From NCBI GenBank assembly GCA_029256665.1, contig JAQSXN010000276.1:1-5916 (forward strand): a stretch of DNA of 5,916 nt, written 5' to 3'. Made by a program: the position numbers and the translations under genes. The stretch comes from Paenibacillus sp. (lineage in GTDB: Bacteria > Bacillota > Bacilli > Paenibacillales > Paenibacillaceae). Within the stretch, counting starts at the first letter, position 1; the number at the start of each line of letters is the position of its first letter. The notes beneath the pieces were generated by a model. It was not told the origin of the DNA and did not search any database. It saw only the letters and a list, made by a program, of their open reading frames with translations. Shown here in pieces: positions 4,467 through 5,916 of this stretch.

Positions 4467-5916
4467 ATGGTCAAATTGCTGATTGTGGAAGACAACGATT
4501 TCGAACGAAACGCGCTGCAAAATTATATAGATTGGGACATCCTCGGCATACGCCAGATCGAGACGGCGTTTAACGGCCTGGATGGCATGGAGAAAGCCAA
4601 GTCGTTTATGCCCGACATCATCATCAGCGATGTCATGATGCCTGGCATGAGCGGAATCGAGATGGCCAAACAAACGTTGAAATTTTGCCCGCAGGTCAAG
4701 TTTATCTTCTCCAGCGGGCATGAAGACGTAAACCTGTTGCAAGAAGCGATGGAAGTCCGAGCCTACAGCTACTTGATCAAACCTCTCAAGCCCGAAGAAT
4801 TAATCGCCGTCATTAAGAAGATGACGGCTATTCTCGTGGACGAGAAACTATCGCTTCTGGAACATACGAAGATGGTCGAGCAATTCAAAAATAATCTGCA
4901 TTTCCTGCAGGCGAAGTTTCTGGAGGACTTGATCGTATCGGGAAAGAGCGGCAACGAAACCAAGTCGTTGTTTATTCAGGCAAACGATTTGAAGCTTAGA
5001 ATGATCGGCATGTACAGATTGGCTTTAATCGAGTTCGACTTCGGTTCGGATACGGACCTATTCCAAAACGCCGAATGGCTGAACATCGCCCAGTACAAGC
5101 TCGAGAACATCTGCGGCAACCGAAACGTCATCCTGATCAAGAAATCGGGCAAAGGCATCATCGTCCTTCTCCATACGCTGATTAAAGGGTCCGAGGAGGA
5201 CGTCCGGATTCTACGCGATATCGAGGCCGCAATCAAAGTATTATCCATAGAGAACCACTTTAAATATATGATCGGAGTAAGCGAGCTCTTCCCGAATTTG
5301 GATGAGCTGAACATCGCCTACAAGCAGACCAGCTTTGCGGTAAGCCGTAAGCTTAAGCTTGGATACGGACGGATCGTGTCTTATTCGGAATGCAAAGAAA
5401 CGGAGCTTGCTCCGATGGAGACGGAACCTAAAGATGCCAAGGCGGCCATTCTGCAAATCATAGACGCCGTTTCCGAAGGAAAGAACAGCGAAGAAGCCGT
5501 GAACGGCCTCGTTCAATCCCTTCTTCTGGACCCCGGCAACAAAATGGATCATATCCAGAGCTACTTTGTGTATTTGTTCGCCAACCTGTCCGCGCGTCTA
5601 TTGGGGATGGGAGAAAGCTTCGAGAGAATGGCGGAAGAAGAGATCGTCATCTATAAGAACCTGATTAACGCCAATACGATTCCCGACATGATCGTCTACA
5701 CTACCAAAATACTGGCAGCCGTCTCCTCCTATATGGACCGGAAGAAGCTCAATAAAGACGATTATATTATCAACGAAATACTGAACATCCTTAATCATGA
5801 ATATCGGCAGCCGATTACCTTGACTTATCTCTCGGATAGGGTCTACTTAAGTCCCAACTACTTAAGAATCTTGTTCAAGGACAAGATGAAAATCAGCATT
5901 CAAGAGTATTTGACGA
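4467..5916 (+). CDS. YesN-type response regulator with AraC-family DNA-binding domain, cut by window edge
   Basis: This transcriptional regulator of a two-component system is still open at the window end (483 residues seen; relatives are usually about 500 to 550). The receiver domain (1-120) has all key residues: acidic pocket Glu8/Asp9, phospho-acceptor Asp55 in ISDVMMPG, Ser82/Ser83 and Lys105 in LIKP. A helical linker (about 120-165) leads to a degenerate GGDEF-like middle region (about 175-305, with MIGVSELFPNLDEL at 268-281), as in YesN-type regulators. The first AraC helix-turn-helix starts near 433 (ITLTYLSDRVYLSPNYL at 450-466, LFKDK at 469-473); the second lies beyond the edge. Start: ATG 4467 lies 9 nt after AAAAGGA (4451-4457) and gives MVKLLIVEDN; an in-frame ATG at 4458 is possible but abuts that site. 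No kinase gene precedes it; the partner is probably downstream. Such regulators commonly control sugar-uptake and degradation genes, so the hydrolase may be part of its regulon (inference). Confidence 0.93.
   Translation, partial: MVKLLIVEDNDFERNALQNYIDWDILGIRQIETAFNGLDGMEKAKSFMPDIIISDVMMPGMSGIEMAKQTLKFCPQVKFIFSSGHEDVNLLQEAMEVRAYSYLIKPLKPEELIAVIKKMTAILVDEKLSLLEHTKMVEQFKNNLHFLQAKFLEDLIVSGKSGNETKSLFIQANDLKLRMIGMYRLALIEFDFGSDTDLFQNAEWLNIAQYKLENICGNRNVILIKKSGKGIIVLLHTLIKGSEEDVRILRDIEAAIKVLSIENHFKYMIGVSELFPNLDELNIAYKQTSFAVSRKLKLGYGRIVSYSECKETELAPMETEPKDAKAAILQIIDAVSEGKNSEEAVNGLVQSLLLDPGNKMDHIQSYFVYLFANLSARLLGMGESFERMAEEEIVIYKNLINANTIPDMIVYTTKILAAVSSYMDRKKLNKDDYIINEILNILNHEYRQPITLTYLSDRVYLSPNYLRILFKDKMKISIQEYLT

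Overview
The window looks like chromosomal DNA of a Gram-positive Bacillota of the Paenibacillus/Cohnella type. This rests on protein style: a HelD-type RNA polymerase-recycling ATPase, an S-layer-homology (SLH) surface protein built from FN3 and cadherin-like modules, a CehA/McbA-type metallohydrolase, and a YesN-type response regulator with an AraC output domain. Strong AAGGGAG or GGGGAGG ribosome binding sites and sigma-A-like promoters fit this. No tRNA, rRNA, CRISPR array, insertion sequence or phage gene was seen.

Layout. Minus strand, 932 to beyond base 1: the first 310 codons of helD, cut by the window edge. It has a good extended -10 promoter at 1069-1097, a leader of about 130 nt, and a 16-bp palindrome over its -35. 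On the plus strand of the same intergenic region, a second sigma-A-like promoter (978-1007) is followed by a Rho-independent terminator (1116-1147) with almost no coding capacity between them. This suggests a short RNA of about 130 nt, antisense to the helD leader. That terminator lies tail to tail with a strong minus-strand terminator (1154-1206) that closes the next gene.

Minus strand, 2388-1215: a decayed SLH surface-protein gene. A well-placed start codon with a strong ribosome binding site, an FN3/cadherin-like body, and a half SLH repeat lie in three different reading frames. Two breaks, probably deletion scars, have left a remnant.

Plus strand, 2752-4401 and 4467 to beyond base 5916: a 549-residue, apparently cytoplasmic CehA/McbA-type metallohydrolase, then 65 bp later a response regulator with phospho-acceptor D55, a YesN-like middle region and the first AraC-type helix-turn-helix. 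No terminator or convincing promoter separates them, so they are probably co-transcribed. The 350 bp before them hold a TATAAT box, a perfect 9-bp-arm inverted repeat and a doubtful small minus-strand ORF. Response regulators of this class usually control sugar or oligosaccharide uptake and degradation operons with a partner histidine kinase. No kinase is visible here; if present it would lie beyond the right edge. The substrate of the hydrolase cannot be told from the sequence.

Nothing here is clearly a wholly new system. The best leads are the putative antisense RNA at helD and the hydrolase/response-regulator pair.
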